Counted from the first letter of the stretch, positions 1 through 6,802 are shown. The stretch: 45,138 nt of DNA from Candidatus Pacearchaeota archaeon CG_4_10_14_0_2_um_filter_35_33 (GCA_002792635.1 PFOR01000007.1:1-45138); one strand, 5' to 3'. Translations and numbers: made by a program. The notes: generated from the letters alone by a model not told the origin.

Positions 1-60
1 ACAAAATTCCATCTTAAAATTATTCGTTTTTACTATGGAAACAAGTTTATTAATGTTTCG

Positions 61-696
61 CTACCTGCAAAAACCTCTTTGTTCAGCAGGTCTGCTCCCT
101 TCAAAGAAAATCAGTTTTATCCAACCAAGCCCAGGAATTTTAGCAATGCCCTTTCCTAAAACATTGCTGGGATAAATATTCCTCTCAGCAGCTAACTGGC
201 CAAAATTATTATCTCCTTTAGTCTCGAAAGCAGTCTCGTTCTTCTCGACAATTCTATGAATTAAAGGATTATTAAAACCAGCCTCAAAAACAATAATATC
301 TCCTAATTCTCTATCTCCTCGATTCCACAAAAGAATAATATCTCCCTTATCCAGACCATTCTTAAAACTATAATCCTGAAAGTCTTCTTTAGTAATATTC
401 TGTCTTTCATACCATAATTCATTTTCTGCCCACCAATCATCAACATGCACTCCGATACCAACTTTCAATAGCCCTCTTGCGATTCCCCCATCGTTCCAAG
501 AAGGAGTTGCGTGTGTAACCACTTCATCTATAGATAAATTAATTGGAAATGTCGGTTTCCCGCCTAACTCAAGAACCTTATCATCAACCTTATCAGCAAT
601 TTCTAGAAACTTCATCCCTGGCTTGATAATGGATTTCGCATAACTAACAACCTCAGCAGCAATTTTTCCTGCCTGCTTTATTTTTCCTTCATTCAT
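61..696 (-). CDS. Chimeric ORF: methionine aminopeptidase N-half joined to signal peptidase core
   Basis: The 211-residue ORF joins two unrelated families. Residues 1 to about 85 match the start of an archaeal type 2 methionine aminopeptidase, including the THATPSWND stretch and a GVHVD motif, but the usual first metal-binding Asp before GVH is Gly and the rest of the enzyme is absent. From about residue 86 (DDWW, WYERQNITKEDF, GDIIVFEAG, LIHRIVE, KGDNN) it matches the catalytic core of a Sec11-type signal peptidase, keeping the His and Asp of the active site. The N-terminal membrane anchor and the SGSM-type nucleophilic Ser are missing. Neither activity should survive. It could be a deletion fusion in a decaying locus, an assembly join, or a new protein. 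The chimeric reading is seen directly; loss of function is inferred. Confidence 0.75.
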   Translation of the reverse strand: MNEGKIKQAGKIAAEVVSYAKSIIKPGMKFLEIADKVDDKVLELGGKPTFPINLSIDEVVTHATPSWNDGGIARGLLKVGIGVHVDDWWAENELWYERQNITKEDFQDYSFKNGLDKGDIILLWNRGDRELGDIIVFEAGFNNPLIHRIVEKNETAFETKGDNNFGQLAAERNIYPSNVLGKGIAKIPGLGWIKLIFFEGSRPAEQRGFCR

Positions 697-811
697 ATTA
701 ACCCTAAGAAAGACTATTTTTAAGATAAACCTTTCAAAAATTCTTATTTTATCTAACTTCTCAATAGTAACAAAAGCAAAGGTTTAAAAATCCACAATAA
801 TGCTAGTCATT

Positions 812-1120
812 ATGAGTAAAATAAAAAGTAGTCTTAAAATTCAGAGAATAAAAAGAGATCAAGAACTCGGAAGTCTTGTGCAGATTAGTTACGACCCTAA
901 TCAGCCAGTAGTTCATTTATGGACAAAAGATATTAATAGCATAAGGGCTGCTTATGCAGAAATGCTAAATGTCAAAGACCAAAAAAAAATAGGGGACAGA
1001 GAATACATGCATTTCCTTTACAATATGAAAAAAGCAGGTTTTGATGAATTTGCCTTTGATGATGAAAGAGCAATTAATGGGCTTGTCGCCACTAGAGAAG
1101 CGATTAGGAATAAAAGATGA
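812..1120 (+). CDS. Hypothetical protein, first gene of a two-gene unit
   Basis: This 102-residue soluble protein has a basic N-terminus and no motif I recognise. A start at 800 is possible, but a TATA-like TTTAAAAA at 783-790 lies about 25 bases before the ATG at 812, so a leaderless start at 812 fits better. Its stop overlaps the ATG of the next gene by four bases (ATGA), suggesting co-translation. The pair could be a toxin-antitoxin-like unit from its size and overlap, but nothing in the sequence proves that. Confidence 0.6.
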   Translation: MSKIKSSLKIQRIKRDQELGSLVQISYDPNQPVVHLWTKDINSIRAAYAEMLNVKDQKKIGDREYMHFLYNMKKAGFDEFAFDDERAINGLVATREAIRNKR

Positions 1121-1305
1121 GAGATACTTATAAATTTCCTGTAAAATTAGCAAGAGCCAGAATCTCCTATAAAGAACCTGGAGAGTCTAATTACAGACTT
1201 CCATCGCATCAAAGGTTGGCTGAAATAGAAAGAGAACTTATAATGATTCTCAAAGATGAAAAGTTCATGGAAGAAATAAATGAAGAAATAAGGAGAGATG
1301 CCTGA
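1117..1305 (+). CDS. Small hypothetical protein, coupled to the gene before it
   Basis: A 62-residue charged protein with a helical, acidic C-terminal half (KFMEEINEEIRRD). It starts inside the stop codon of the previous gene (ATGA overlap), which supports it being real and co-translated. No family recognised. A repeat element begins 13 bases after its stop. Confidence 0.55.
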   Translation: MRDTYKFPVKLARARISYKEPGESNYRLPSHQRLAEIERELIMILKDEKFMEEINEEIRRDA

Positions 1306-1317
1306 TAAGAAACGAAA

Positions 1318-1370
1318 TTATTTCAAGGTTGCTTGAGCATCCAAAAGTTCAAATACATAAAAACTTTTTG
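1318..1370 (-). repeat. Two-hairpin repeat, copy A (short form)
   Basis: On the minus strand this 53-base element is almost identical to copy B at 2765-2817 and shares its core (TTTGAACTTTTGGATGCTCA) with the longer copies C (5933-6030) and D (34820-34948). It folds as an A-rich arm pairing with GAACTTTTT, then GGATGC, then a short TCAAG-CAAC-CTTGA hairpin. It lies between convergent genes. The following bases 1392-1437 read like the end of a coding sequence, so it may sit in gene debris. Confidence 0.8.
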
Positions 1371-1434
1371 AGAGAAAATTTATGCAGAGAAAGATTTCTT
1401 AGATGCTGTTAAATATATAATAAAGAAAAGCAAG

Positions 1435-1668
1435 CTATTCTATCTTCAGCAATTTTCTCAACTTACTCTCATCAAAGCCAACGATTATTTCTCCACCAAC
1501 ATCAATAACAGGTACTCCCTGTTGCCCTGATTTCTTTATCATCTCCTGAGCAGCTTTCTGATCTTCACCAACATTTTTATTAGTAAACTTGACTTTATGT
1601 TCTTTCATAAATTCTTTTGCTTTATGGCACCATGGACATGAAACCGTGCTGTATATTATTACTTTCAT
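1435..1668 (-). CDS. Glutaredoxin-like thiol-disulfide oxidoreductase
   Basis: A 77-residue thioredoxin-fold protein of glutaredoxin/NrdH size. The active-site CPWC is at residues 11-14, the cis-Pro loop GVPV is at 51-54, and a GF motif follows near 64. It reduces protein or small-molecule disulfides in the cytoplasm. The promoter is clear: TATA at 1689-1698 and, 6 bases further upstream, the dyad at 1703-1718 that recurs before five other promoters in this region. It therefore probably belongs to the same redox regulon as DoxX, the pterin cassette, the nitroreductase and the VTT protein. Confidence 0.92.
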   Translation of the reverse strand: MKVIIYSTVSCPWCHKAKEFMKEHKVKFTNKNVGEDQKAAQEMIKKSGQQGVPVIDVGGEIIVGFDESKLRKLLKIE

Positions 1669-1688
1669 GTTCTAATTAAAAAAATATT

Positions 1689-1718
1689 CTTTATAAATTT
1701 TCAGTGAACTAAGTTAAC
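1689..1718 (-). promoter_or_regulatory. Promoter of glutaredoxin with shared dyad operator
   Basis: Read on the minus strand: GTTAACTTAGTTCAC, 6 bases, then TTTATAAAG. The dyad halves are GTTAAC and GTTCAC. Spacing to TATA is identical in the other five promoters of the set. The operator overlaps the end of the NDH-2-like gene. Confidence 0.8.
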
Positions 1719-2755
1719 CTCCTTTTTAGCTTATTCATTTCTCTTTTTTCTATGAGGTATTTCAGGAATGCAGGAAGAAAACCAGTTATAACAAAATTTC
1801 CTAAATCAAGTATGCCGATATATTTTCCAAGACTAACCACCAAGGGTGTTTTTTTGCCCTGATATGGCATAAGATTGTTTTTATCCTCCATGGCGGTTAT
1901 ATTTTTAACAACAACCTTTGCCTGTCTTTCAGCATTCTGGGCTGTTTTTTCTTCTAACCTATCAGTAATGTCGCCAGCCGCGAAAATATTCTTCGCTCCA
2001 ATTAACTGCAGATGCTCGTTTACTATAATTTGAGCTTTTTCATTTAAACTTTTGGAGAAATTAGGTCTGATAAATTCATAATTGGGTGTAATTCCCGTAC
2101 AAAGAAAAACCATGTCTGGCTTTAATTTATTTCCTTTATCTGTTAAAAAGAAATTCTCTTCCTTTTTGATAACTCTCTCGCCATAAATTATTTTTACCCC
2201 TTTCTTTTTCAAGAAGCGTTCTGTATGTTTGATAGCTTTCTCATGATTTCTTTCAATTAATTTTTCTTTTGAATGAACTATCTTTATTTTTTTATCCCTG
2301 TAATGCGTACATATCTCTGCGGCCAACTCAACACCAACCAACCCCCCACCAACTATAAGAATCTCCTTTGCCTTACGCAAATCATTATAACATTCTCTAA
2401 GATTTTCGGCTCTTGTTACCTTAATTATATCTTTCTCTTTAAATGGAGCATTATAACTTGATCCGGAACAAATAACCAAATAATCAAAATGAATTTGTTT
2501 ATTATCCTCAAGAGTTACATAATCCTTGGTTATCGTTTTGACACATCCAACAATTATTTTTGCTTTCTTGAGATAATGCGTATGTAGAAGTTGTATTTTT
2601 TTAATATGTTCGGGCTCAACAATTGTCCTCAAAATTCCTGGAGTAAATTCAAAATAATCTTTAGAATCTATTAAAGTGACATTAAATTTATCTTCTAACT
2701 CTCTTGCAATGTGTGAGCCTGCGAAACCCCCACCTATAACAACTATCTCTTTCAT
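1709..2755 (-). CDS. NDH-2-like NAD(P)/FAD-dependent oxidoreductase
   Basis: This 348-residue flavoprotein belongs to the two-dinucleotide-binding-domain (pyridine nucleotide-disulfide oxidoreductase) fold. The FAD-binding IGGGFAG is at the N-terminus, the NAD-binding VGGGLVG is mid-protein, and a FAAGDITD motif lies near the C-terminal third. Family members are type II NADH dehydrogenases and sulfide:quinone reductases. No redox-active Cys pair is visible, which favours NDH-2 over SQR. A longer ORF runs in from 2878, but its extra 41 residues cross a repeat element and the DoxX gene, so the ATG at 2755 (MKEIVVIGGG) is the better start. It lies downstream of doxX and may be co-transcribed with it. 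Confidence 0.85.
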   Translation of the reverse strand: MKEIVVIGGGFAGSHIARELEDKFNVTLIDSKDYFEFTPGILRTIVEPEHIKKIQLLHTHYLKKAKIIVGCVKTITKDYVTLEDNKQIHFDYLVICSGSSYNAPFKEKDIIKVTRAENLRECYNDLRKAKEILIVGGGLVGVELAAEICTHYRDKKIKIVHSKEKLIERNHEKAIKHTERFLKKKGVKIIYGERVIKKEENFFLTDKGNKLKPDMVFLCTGITPNYEFIRPNFSKSLNEKAQIIVNEHLQLIGAKNIFAAGDITDRLEEKTAQNAERQAKVVVKNITAMEDKNNLMPYQGKKTPLVVSLGKYIGILDLGNFVITGFLPAFLKYLIEKREMNKLKRRLT

Positions 2756-2764
2756 ATTAAAAAT

Positions 2765-2817
2765 CAAAAAGTTTTTATGTATTTGAACTTTTGGATGCTC
2801 AAGCAACCTTGAAATAA
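2765..2817 (+). repeat. Two-hairpin repeat, copy B (short form)
   Basis: Nearly identical to copy A (1318-1370, opposite strand). It sits between doxX and the NDH-2-like gene, antisense to both, and forms the spurious N-terminal extension of the NDH-2-like ORF. Confidence 0.8.
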
Positions 2818-2835
2818 AAAAGAAAAATAAATTTT

Positions 2836-3252
2836 TTAACGAACCTCGCTTACCGCCAATTCTCCAGGACCTGTCCATGCTAAACTAATTAAAGCAGCAA
2901 TTGATATGTAATGGAAGAATGCTGTAGCAGAACTAATTCCTTCATTGGGAATAGTCACGGTCAAAACAGCCACTACCAATATAATAGCAAGAGGCCATGC
3001 AGTATATTTGACTTTGTATCCAACAAGTATTAATGCTCCGAAGATTAATTCAGAAAGCAATAACAGCCATCCAAAAAAAGTCGCTGCCGGAAATCCAATA
3101 TTTCCTAACATGCCAATTATTCCAGAAGGATTTTTAAGTTTGCTGAAACCCATTATTACAAACAACAAACCAACAGTCATCCTTATTAAGGTATGTCCAT
3201 ACATGTGATATTGCGAGCGTGCATCATCGTGTTTTGCGTGTCTTTCTTTCAT
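2836..3252 (-). CDS. DoxX family membrane protein
   Basis: A 138-residue protein with four predicted membrane helices after a short charged N-terminus. The GLLFVIMGFSKLKNP motif and the FFGWLLLLSELIFGALILVG segment are typical of DoxX/MauE/SURF4-like proteins, which are linked to quinone and thiol redox chemistry in several organisms. The neighbours (NDH-2-like flavoprotein downstream, glutaredoxin beyond) fit a membrane redox role. The promoter has the shared dyad (3322-3337) 6 bases upstream of TATA (3308-3316), leaving a leader of about 30 bases. Confidence 0.88.
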   Translation of the reverse strand: MKERHAKHDDARSQYHMYGHTLIRMTVGLLFVIMGFSKLKNPSGIIGMLGNIGFPAATFFGWLLLLSELIFGALILVGYKVKYTAWPLAIILVVAVLTVTIPNEGISSATAFFHYISIAALISLAWTGPGELAVSEVR

Positions 3253-3307
3253 CTTATTTTCCCCCTTTCATCTATTTTACCAAATACAGCAAAAAATCTC
3301 AGACAAC

Positions 3308-3337
3308 ATATTTAAAGTTTTAGTAAACTCTGTTAAT
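3308..3337 (-). promoter_or_regulatory. Promoter of doxX with shared dyad operator
   Basis: On the minus strand: ATTAACAGAGTTTAC, 6 bases, then TTTAAATA. It matches the dyad and spacing of the glutaredoxin, nitroreductase, VTT and other promoters. Confidence 0.75.
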
Positions 3338-3347
3338 GGTTCATTAG

Positions 3348-3377
3348 GTTCGCTCAGTTAACTAAAGATATATAAAG
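3348..3377 (+). promoter_or_regulatory. Promoter of the folE cassette with half-conserved dyad
   Basis: GTTCGCTCAGTTAAC, 6 bases, then TATATAAAG. The TATA-proximal half GTTAAC is perfect and the distal half is degenerate. TATA to the ATG at 3398 is about 25 bases, so the folE mRNA is probably leaderless. The site is back to back with the doxX promoter. Confidence 0.7.
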
Positions 3378-3397
3378 TCTATTTTATTTAACTTATT

Positions 3398-3991
3398 ATG
3401 GAAGAAAAAGACAACAAGGGTATTGATGTAAATGTAATAGAAAAACATTTCAGAGAAATTTTGGATAAGGGCTTAAAGATTGATATTAAAGACCCTAACT
3501 TTATTGAAACCCCAAAAAGAGTAGCAAGAGCTTACAAAGAGATTTTTGCTGGTTTGAATCATACAGAAGAAGAAATAAAAAATATTTTCAAAAAATGTTT
3601 TCCAACTAATTATAAGGGCATAGTATTTGAAAAAAAAATAACTGTTTTTTCAATGTGTCCTCACCATTTCCTTCCTATTAGATATGATGTTTCAGTTGGG
3701 TATATCCCTGATGGCTGTGGGCTTGGTTTGAGCAAATTAGTTAGAATAATTGAACTATTAGCAAAAAGACCTGAATTGCAGGAAACATTTACTCAAGAAA
3801 TCGTCGAGTTAATTGAAAAGCATATGCATACCTTGGGAGCAATCTGTATGGTAAAGGGAGAGCATTACTGTATGCAAATGCGAGGGGTAAAACAAAAAGA
3901 TGTTTCAACGATAACAAGTGCAGCCAATGGTGTTTTCTTGAATAAACCAGAGATGGAATTAAAATTTTATGAATCAATAAGGAGCAGTTAA
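3398..3991 (+). CDS. folE: GTP cyclohydrolase I
   Basis: This 197-residue FolE-type enzyme converts GTP to 7,8-dihydroneopterin triphosphate. The zinc ligands are visible: C87 and H90 in the CPHH motif and C158 in GEHYC. The family signature GEHYCMQMRG is intact and length is normal. Many archaea use MptA or type IB cyclohydrolases instead, so a type I enzyme may be a transferred gene. It starts a tight + strand cassette with an SDR (1-base gap) and a PTPS-family protein, which together resemble a reduced-pterin pathway. The shared dyad promoter lies immediately upstream. Confidence 0.95.
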   Translation: MEEKDNKGIDVNVIEKHFREILDKGLKIDIKDPNFIETPKRVARAYKEIFAGLNHTEEEIKNIFKKCFPTNYKGIVFEKKITVFSMCPHHFLPIRYDVSVGYIPDGCGLGLSKLVRIIELLAKRPELQETFTQEIVELIEKHMHTLGAICMVKGEHYCMQMRGVKQKDVSTITSAANGVFLNKPEMELKFYESIRSS

Positions 3992-3992
3992 A

Positions 3993-4817
3993 ATGTTGAA
4001 AAACAAGGTCGCAATTATAACAGGAGGAAGTGAGGGCATTGGTTTTGGAATAGCTTCTGCTTTGGCATCTCAAGGAACTCATGTTTACCTGGTTGCAAGA
4101 ACAGAAGAAAAGTTAAAAAAAGCAAAGAATGAAATCATAGGGCGGGGCGGGAAAGCCGAAATTAGACCTGCCGATATTACAGATATTGAATCTATGAAAG
4201 AGATTATCGAGAATGTTTATAAAGACAATGGTCATTTAGATATATTTGTTAATAATGCAGGGGCATGGAAAAGTCAATCTCTTGACACACCATTTGCAGA
4301 TATTTGGAAACTTGTAGAGTTTAACATGAAAGCACCTTTTGAATTGACTCATTATTTAGCTAGCAGATTTAGAAGCGAAAAACACAATACCCTAAAAGTA
4401 TTAACTGTCGTTTCTCAGGCAGCACTTCAGGTTATGGACAGTGGTCTCGGCTACGGACCTGCGAAGATGGGGCTAGTTGCAGAACTATTCCATTTAGAAA
4501 ATGAATTGAGACGGAAAAAAATAGAAAATATTAAGTTTTATAGATTATATCCAAACACAGTTGCCACAGAAAAGATGATGGATGCAATTAGAAATAATCA
4601 AGTTCAAAATCCTGTTAATTTGGAATCTGTCGTTGATGTCGCAATAGATTTACTTTCCGATAAAACGCCAACGAGAGACATTAGAATTGGTTATTATCCT
4701 AGAAACGGAATTGTCAGAACATATCTCCCTTCAAACCCTGATGATTTTTATCATCAAACAAAAACAACTGAGGAAGTTGTAGATTCAAGTTTCACTCCAA
4801 AAGATTTATTAAAATAA
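3993..4817 (+). CDS. Short-chain dehydrogenase/reductase, possible pterin reductase
   Basis: A 274-residue classical SDR. Visible features are the NADP(H)-binding TGGSEGIG from residue 10, VAR at the end of the second strand (suggesting NADPH), NNAG at 87-90, and the catalytic Ser141, Tyr154 and Lys158 in the correct spacing. It lies one base after folE and 15 bases before a PTPS-family gene. In the tetrahydrobiopterin pathway an SDR (sepiapterin reductase) follows exactly these two enzymes, and FolM/PTR1-type SDRs also reduce pterins. A pterin substrate is therefore inferred from context, not proven by sequence. Confidence 0.85.
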   Translation: MLKNKVAIITGGSEGIGFGIASALASQGTHVYLVARTEEKLKKAKNEIIGRGGKAEIRPADITDIESMKEIIENVYKDNGHLDIFVNNAGAWKSQSLDTPFADIWKLVEFNMKAPFELTHYLASRFRSEKHNTLKVLTVVSQAALQVMDSGLGYGPAKMGLVAELFHLENELRRKKIENIKFYRLYPNTVATEKMMDAIRNNQVQNPVNLESVVDVAIDLLSDKTPTRDIRIGYYPRNGIVRTYLPSNPDDFYHQTKTTEEVVDSSFTPKDLLK

Positions 4818-4832
4818 ACCTTAAAGAATAAA

Positions 4833-5177
4833 ATGAAATTTACTAGACGATTTAAATTTGATGCGTCTCACACTCTTCCGCAAGAATTTGGTGTGAAAGA
4901 AACCAGGATGCACGGACATACTTATAAGATTGAAATAACAATTAATTGTCCAGTTATTAATGGGAGAGCAATAGACCTTGATAAACTTAAAAAAACAGTT
5001 CAAGAAGAAGTTATAGACAAACTAGATCATAATCATTTAAATGATTATTTCGAGGTTCCAAGTGCTGAGAACATAGCCGTTTGGATATGGAATCAATTAA
5101 AAGAAAAACTACAAGATATTTATGAGGTAAAATTATATGAAACAGAAAACCATTGGGTAACTTATGGAGGAGAATAA
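4833..5177 (+). CDS. 6-pyruvoyl-tetrahydropterin synthase/QueD family protein
   Basis: A 114-residue COG0720 protein. The zinc ligands H13, H27 and H29 (HGH), the Asp65-His66 pair and the C-terminal Glu103 are present. The nucleophilic Cys that sits four residues before HGH in QueD is replaced by Glu23 (KETRMHGH), so classical QueD or PTPS chemistry is doubtful. Glu-bearing members (PTPS-III) make 6-hydroxymethyl-dihydropterin for folate, but their Glu is normally one residue closer to HGH. It ends a folE-SDR-PTPS cassette, so it most likely uses FolE's dihydroneopterin triphosphate or a derivative. Family sure, reaction unsure. Confidence 0.88.
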   Translation: MKFTRRFKFDASHTLPQEFGVKETRMHGHTYKIEITINCPVINGRAIDLDKLKKTVQEEVIDKLDHNHLNDYFEVPSAENIAVWIWNQLKEKLQDIYEVKLYETENHWVTYGGE

Positions 5178-5210
5178 AACTTTCCGCATCCACACTAATC
5201 ACAATTATTT

Positions 5211-5804
5211 TTAATTAGGAAATCCTCCCCTAAAAGCAAATTCTTTAACATGTTTTCTCTCACTTGGCTTCTCTGACTTCTGTATTCTTTCATGTAAGTC
5301 CTCAACATTTCCCTGTGTTCCTACGGCAAGCATTGCTTCAACATTGTAATCATCTGGAACGTTTAAGATTTTTCTTGCTTTTTCATAATCAAAACCAGCC
5401 AGACCATGAGCAATAAAGTTTTTCATTCTTGCCTGCAAAGCCAAGGACATCCATGCAGAACCAGTGTCAAAACTATGTGTAACATTCGGTTTATTCTCAT
5501 CGTTTGTTTTTTTAGAGAGGGCAACTATTAATGCTCCAGCGTCTTTCGTCCACATTTGATTAAATTCCCCCAATAAACTAAAAAAATTACTCCAATTTTC
5601 ATCACCATTAATTGCATATAAAAATCTCCATGGTTGAACATTAAACGAGCTTGGCGCCCACCGAGCTGCCTCAAATAAGGACATCAAATCATTTTCAGTA
5701 AAATCTCTTTTACTAATGGCTCTTGGACTCCATCTTTTGATAAAAATTCCATCTACATCGTGTTCAGATTTTCTTTCATTTTTAATATTATATGGTCTTG
5801 TCAT
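5211..5804 (-). CDS. Nitroreductase family FMN oxidoreductase
   Basis: A 197-residue flavin-dependent nitroreductase-fold protein. The N-terminal RWSPRAIS and the APSSFNVQPWRFLYA segment are typical FMN-binding features of this family. Substrates may be nitro compounds, quinones or flavins; the sequence does not choose between them. It converges on the pterin cassette and has its own promoter with the shared dyad (5839-5854) 6 bases before TATA (5824-5834), about 20-25 bases before the ATG. Confidence 0.9.
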   Translation of the reverse strand: MTRPYNIKNERKSEHDVDGIFIKRWSPRAISKRDFTENDLMSLFEAARWAPSSFNVQPWRFLYAINGDENWSNFFSLLGEFNQMWTKDAGALIVALSKKTNDENKPNVTHSFDTGSAWMSLALQARMKNFIAHGLAGFDYEKARKILNVPDDYNVEAMLAVGTQGNVEDLHERIQKSEKPSERKHVKEFAFRGGFPN

Positions 5805-5823
5805 ATTGTTCCTAACTAAACAT

Positions 5824-5854
5824 CTTTTATAAATGTTTAGTGAACCTTGTTAAC
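5824..5854 (-). promoter_or_regulatory. Promoter of nitroreductase with shared dyad operator
   Basis: On the minus strand: GTTAACAAGGTTCAC, 6 bases, then TTTATAAAAG. This is the best match to the dyad consensus in the window. Confidence 0.8.
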
Positions 5855-5860
5855 TTTTTC

Positions 5861-5890
5861 CTTAACAGAGTTTACGGACATTAAAAAATA
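5861..5890 (+). promoter_or_regulatory. Divergent promoter with shared dyad operator
   Basis: CTTAACAGAGTTTAC, 6 bases, then TAAAAAATAA on the plus strand. It is back to back with the nitroreductase promoter and points at the broken gene that starts at 5921. Confidence 0.65.
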
Positions 5891-5920
5891 AGAAATGATT
5901 AATTTATCTGGAGGTGCAGA

Positions 5921-6183
5921 ATGGACAAGATAAAAAAGTTCTTGCGTGTTTGAACTTTTGGATGCTCAAGGTTGCATTCATCCATACAGTAAAGTGCATG
6001 GTTTTCTGCATCGGCAACCTTGACATAAAAATTTGCGAAGGATATTCGAACGCAGAAGCAACAAAATGCTGCAAAAAATACAATGGGTGTTACTATGATG
6101 AACGCATAAGATTACATTATGCAGAAGGACATATGAAAAAACATTTGAAAAAGTTAAGAATGTATAATTCTAATCTACCTTAA
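5921..6183 (+). pseudogene. Small gene interrupted by repeat copy C
   Basis: An ATG at 5921 with a strong GGAGGTG ribosome site begins MDKIKKFLRV and then stops in the repeat element. After the element, from about 6025, a reading frame rich in Cys (TKCCKKYNGCYYDERIR) continues to 6183. A GTG-start ORF of 89 codons at 5914 reads through the repeat and is probably accidental. The dyad promoter at 5861-5890 faces this gene. I infer a small gene under the shared regulator that was split or replaced by the repeat. The product is not recognised. Confidence 0.4.
5933..6030 (+). repeat. Two-hairpin repeat, copy C (long form)
   Basis: About 98 bases with hairpin 1 (AAAAGTTC with GAACTTTT), the GGATGC spacer, and a long hairpin 2 (TCAAGGTTGC with GCAACCTTGA) enclosing an inner TGCA...TGCA hairpin, then ATAAAA. 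The short copies A and B lack about 45 bases of hairpin 2. Copy D at 34820-34948 is the closest relative. Confidence 0.8.
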
Positions 6184-6331
6184 CTGCATGTTTAATTATC
6201 TCAAGATTACAGCCTTTATGAGCATTACAGAAATCCTCGCATTTTTGTGCTAATTGTTCCTCTTTGTAAAAAAATCCACATATTGTACACTTAAAATAAT
6301 TTTTACCTTTAACAGTTTTTTCTTCAACCAT
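6170..6331 (-). CDS. Small zinc-binding protein
   Basis: A 53-residue protein with KCTICGFFY and KCEDFCNAHKGCN, giving two CxxC-like pairs plus a His and an extra Cys that could bind a metal. It begins 5 bases after the stop of the helix-turn-helix gene on the same strand and is probably co-transcribed with it. Similar small CxxC proteins are common in archaea and have no assigned function. Confidence 0.75.
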   Translation of the reverse strand: MVEEKTVKGKNYFKCTICGFFYKEEQLAQKCEDFCNAHKGCNLEIIKHAVKVD

Positions 6332-6336
6332 TTTAA

Positions 6337-6714
6337 TCACACTACTACTTCTGGGACTTTAACCTCTTTGCAGTTATGCAGTTCTCCATCAATCATCTCC
6401 CCACATATTTCACAATGTAACCTTTTCTTTTTTATAACCTCTAATACTCTCAATATTTCTTTTGTTACATTGCTTTTATTTTTTACAATTCGATTACAAG
6501 AAACTTTTACTTCTTCTAAAGCTTTTGGATGCATCTTTATCCTTTCAACTCTTTTCCCAGCAATATACTGTGAAATCGCAGCTTTAGTCAAGCCCATCAT
6601 TAAAGCAATGTTATCATAACTAATTTTGTGTTCCCTAGAAAAACACATAGCCATTTCCCTTCTTATTGCTGGAATAATATACCAGACCTCTATTTCTTGT
6701 GGTAGTGTATGCAT
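6337..6714 (-). CDS. Helix-turn-helix transcriptional regulator with C-terminal zinc knuckle
   Basis: A 125-residue regulator of an archaeal family that begins LPQEIEVWYIIPAIRRE. Residues 20-55 form an XRE-like helix-turn-helix (SYDNIALMMGLTKAAISQYI). Near the C-terminus HCEICGEMIDGELHNC offers a Cys/His metal or redox site. TATA at 6736-6744 is about 25 bases before the ATG. The shared dyad (6753-6768) lies between this gene and the divergent VTT gene, 9 bases from this gene's TATA, so the gene could be autoregulated. It is a good candidate for the regulator of the dyad set, by position only. Confidence 0.85.
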   Translation of the reverse strand: MHTLPQEIEVWYIIPAIRREMAMCFSREHKISYDNIALMMGLTKAAISQYIAGKRVERIKMHPKALEEVKVSCNRIVKNKSNVTKEILRVLEVIKKKRLHCEICGEMIDGELHNCKEVKVPEVVV

Positions 6715-6752
6715 ATTATTAGATAGAATAGAACAATTATAAAGTTATTGTT

Positions 6753-6780
6753 GTAAACAGAGTTCACAGATAATTTATAA
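6753..6780 (+). promoter_or_regulatory. Promoter of VTT gene with shared dyad operator
   Basis: GTAAACAGAGTTCAC, 6 bases, then TTTATAA. TATA to the ATG at 6803 is about 25 bases, so a leaderless transcript is likely. The same dyad sits upstream of the divergent helix-turn-helix gene. Confidence 0.8.
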
Positions 6781-6802
6781 CCTGCTTTAAGATTGAAGAG
6801 GG

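Noticed and set aside
5914-6183. 89-codon GTG-start ORF
   Set aside because: Reads through repeat copy C. The ATG at 5921 with the better-spaced ribosome site is in another frame, so the ORF is treated as accidental around a broken gene.
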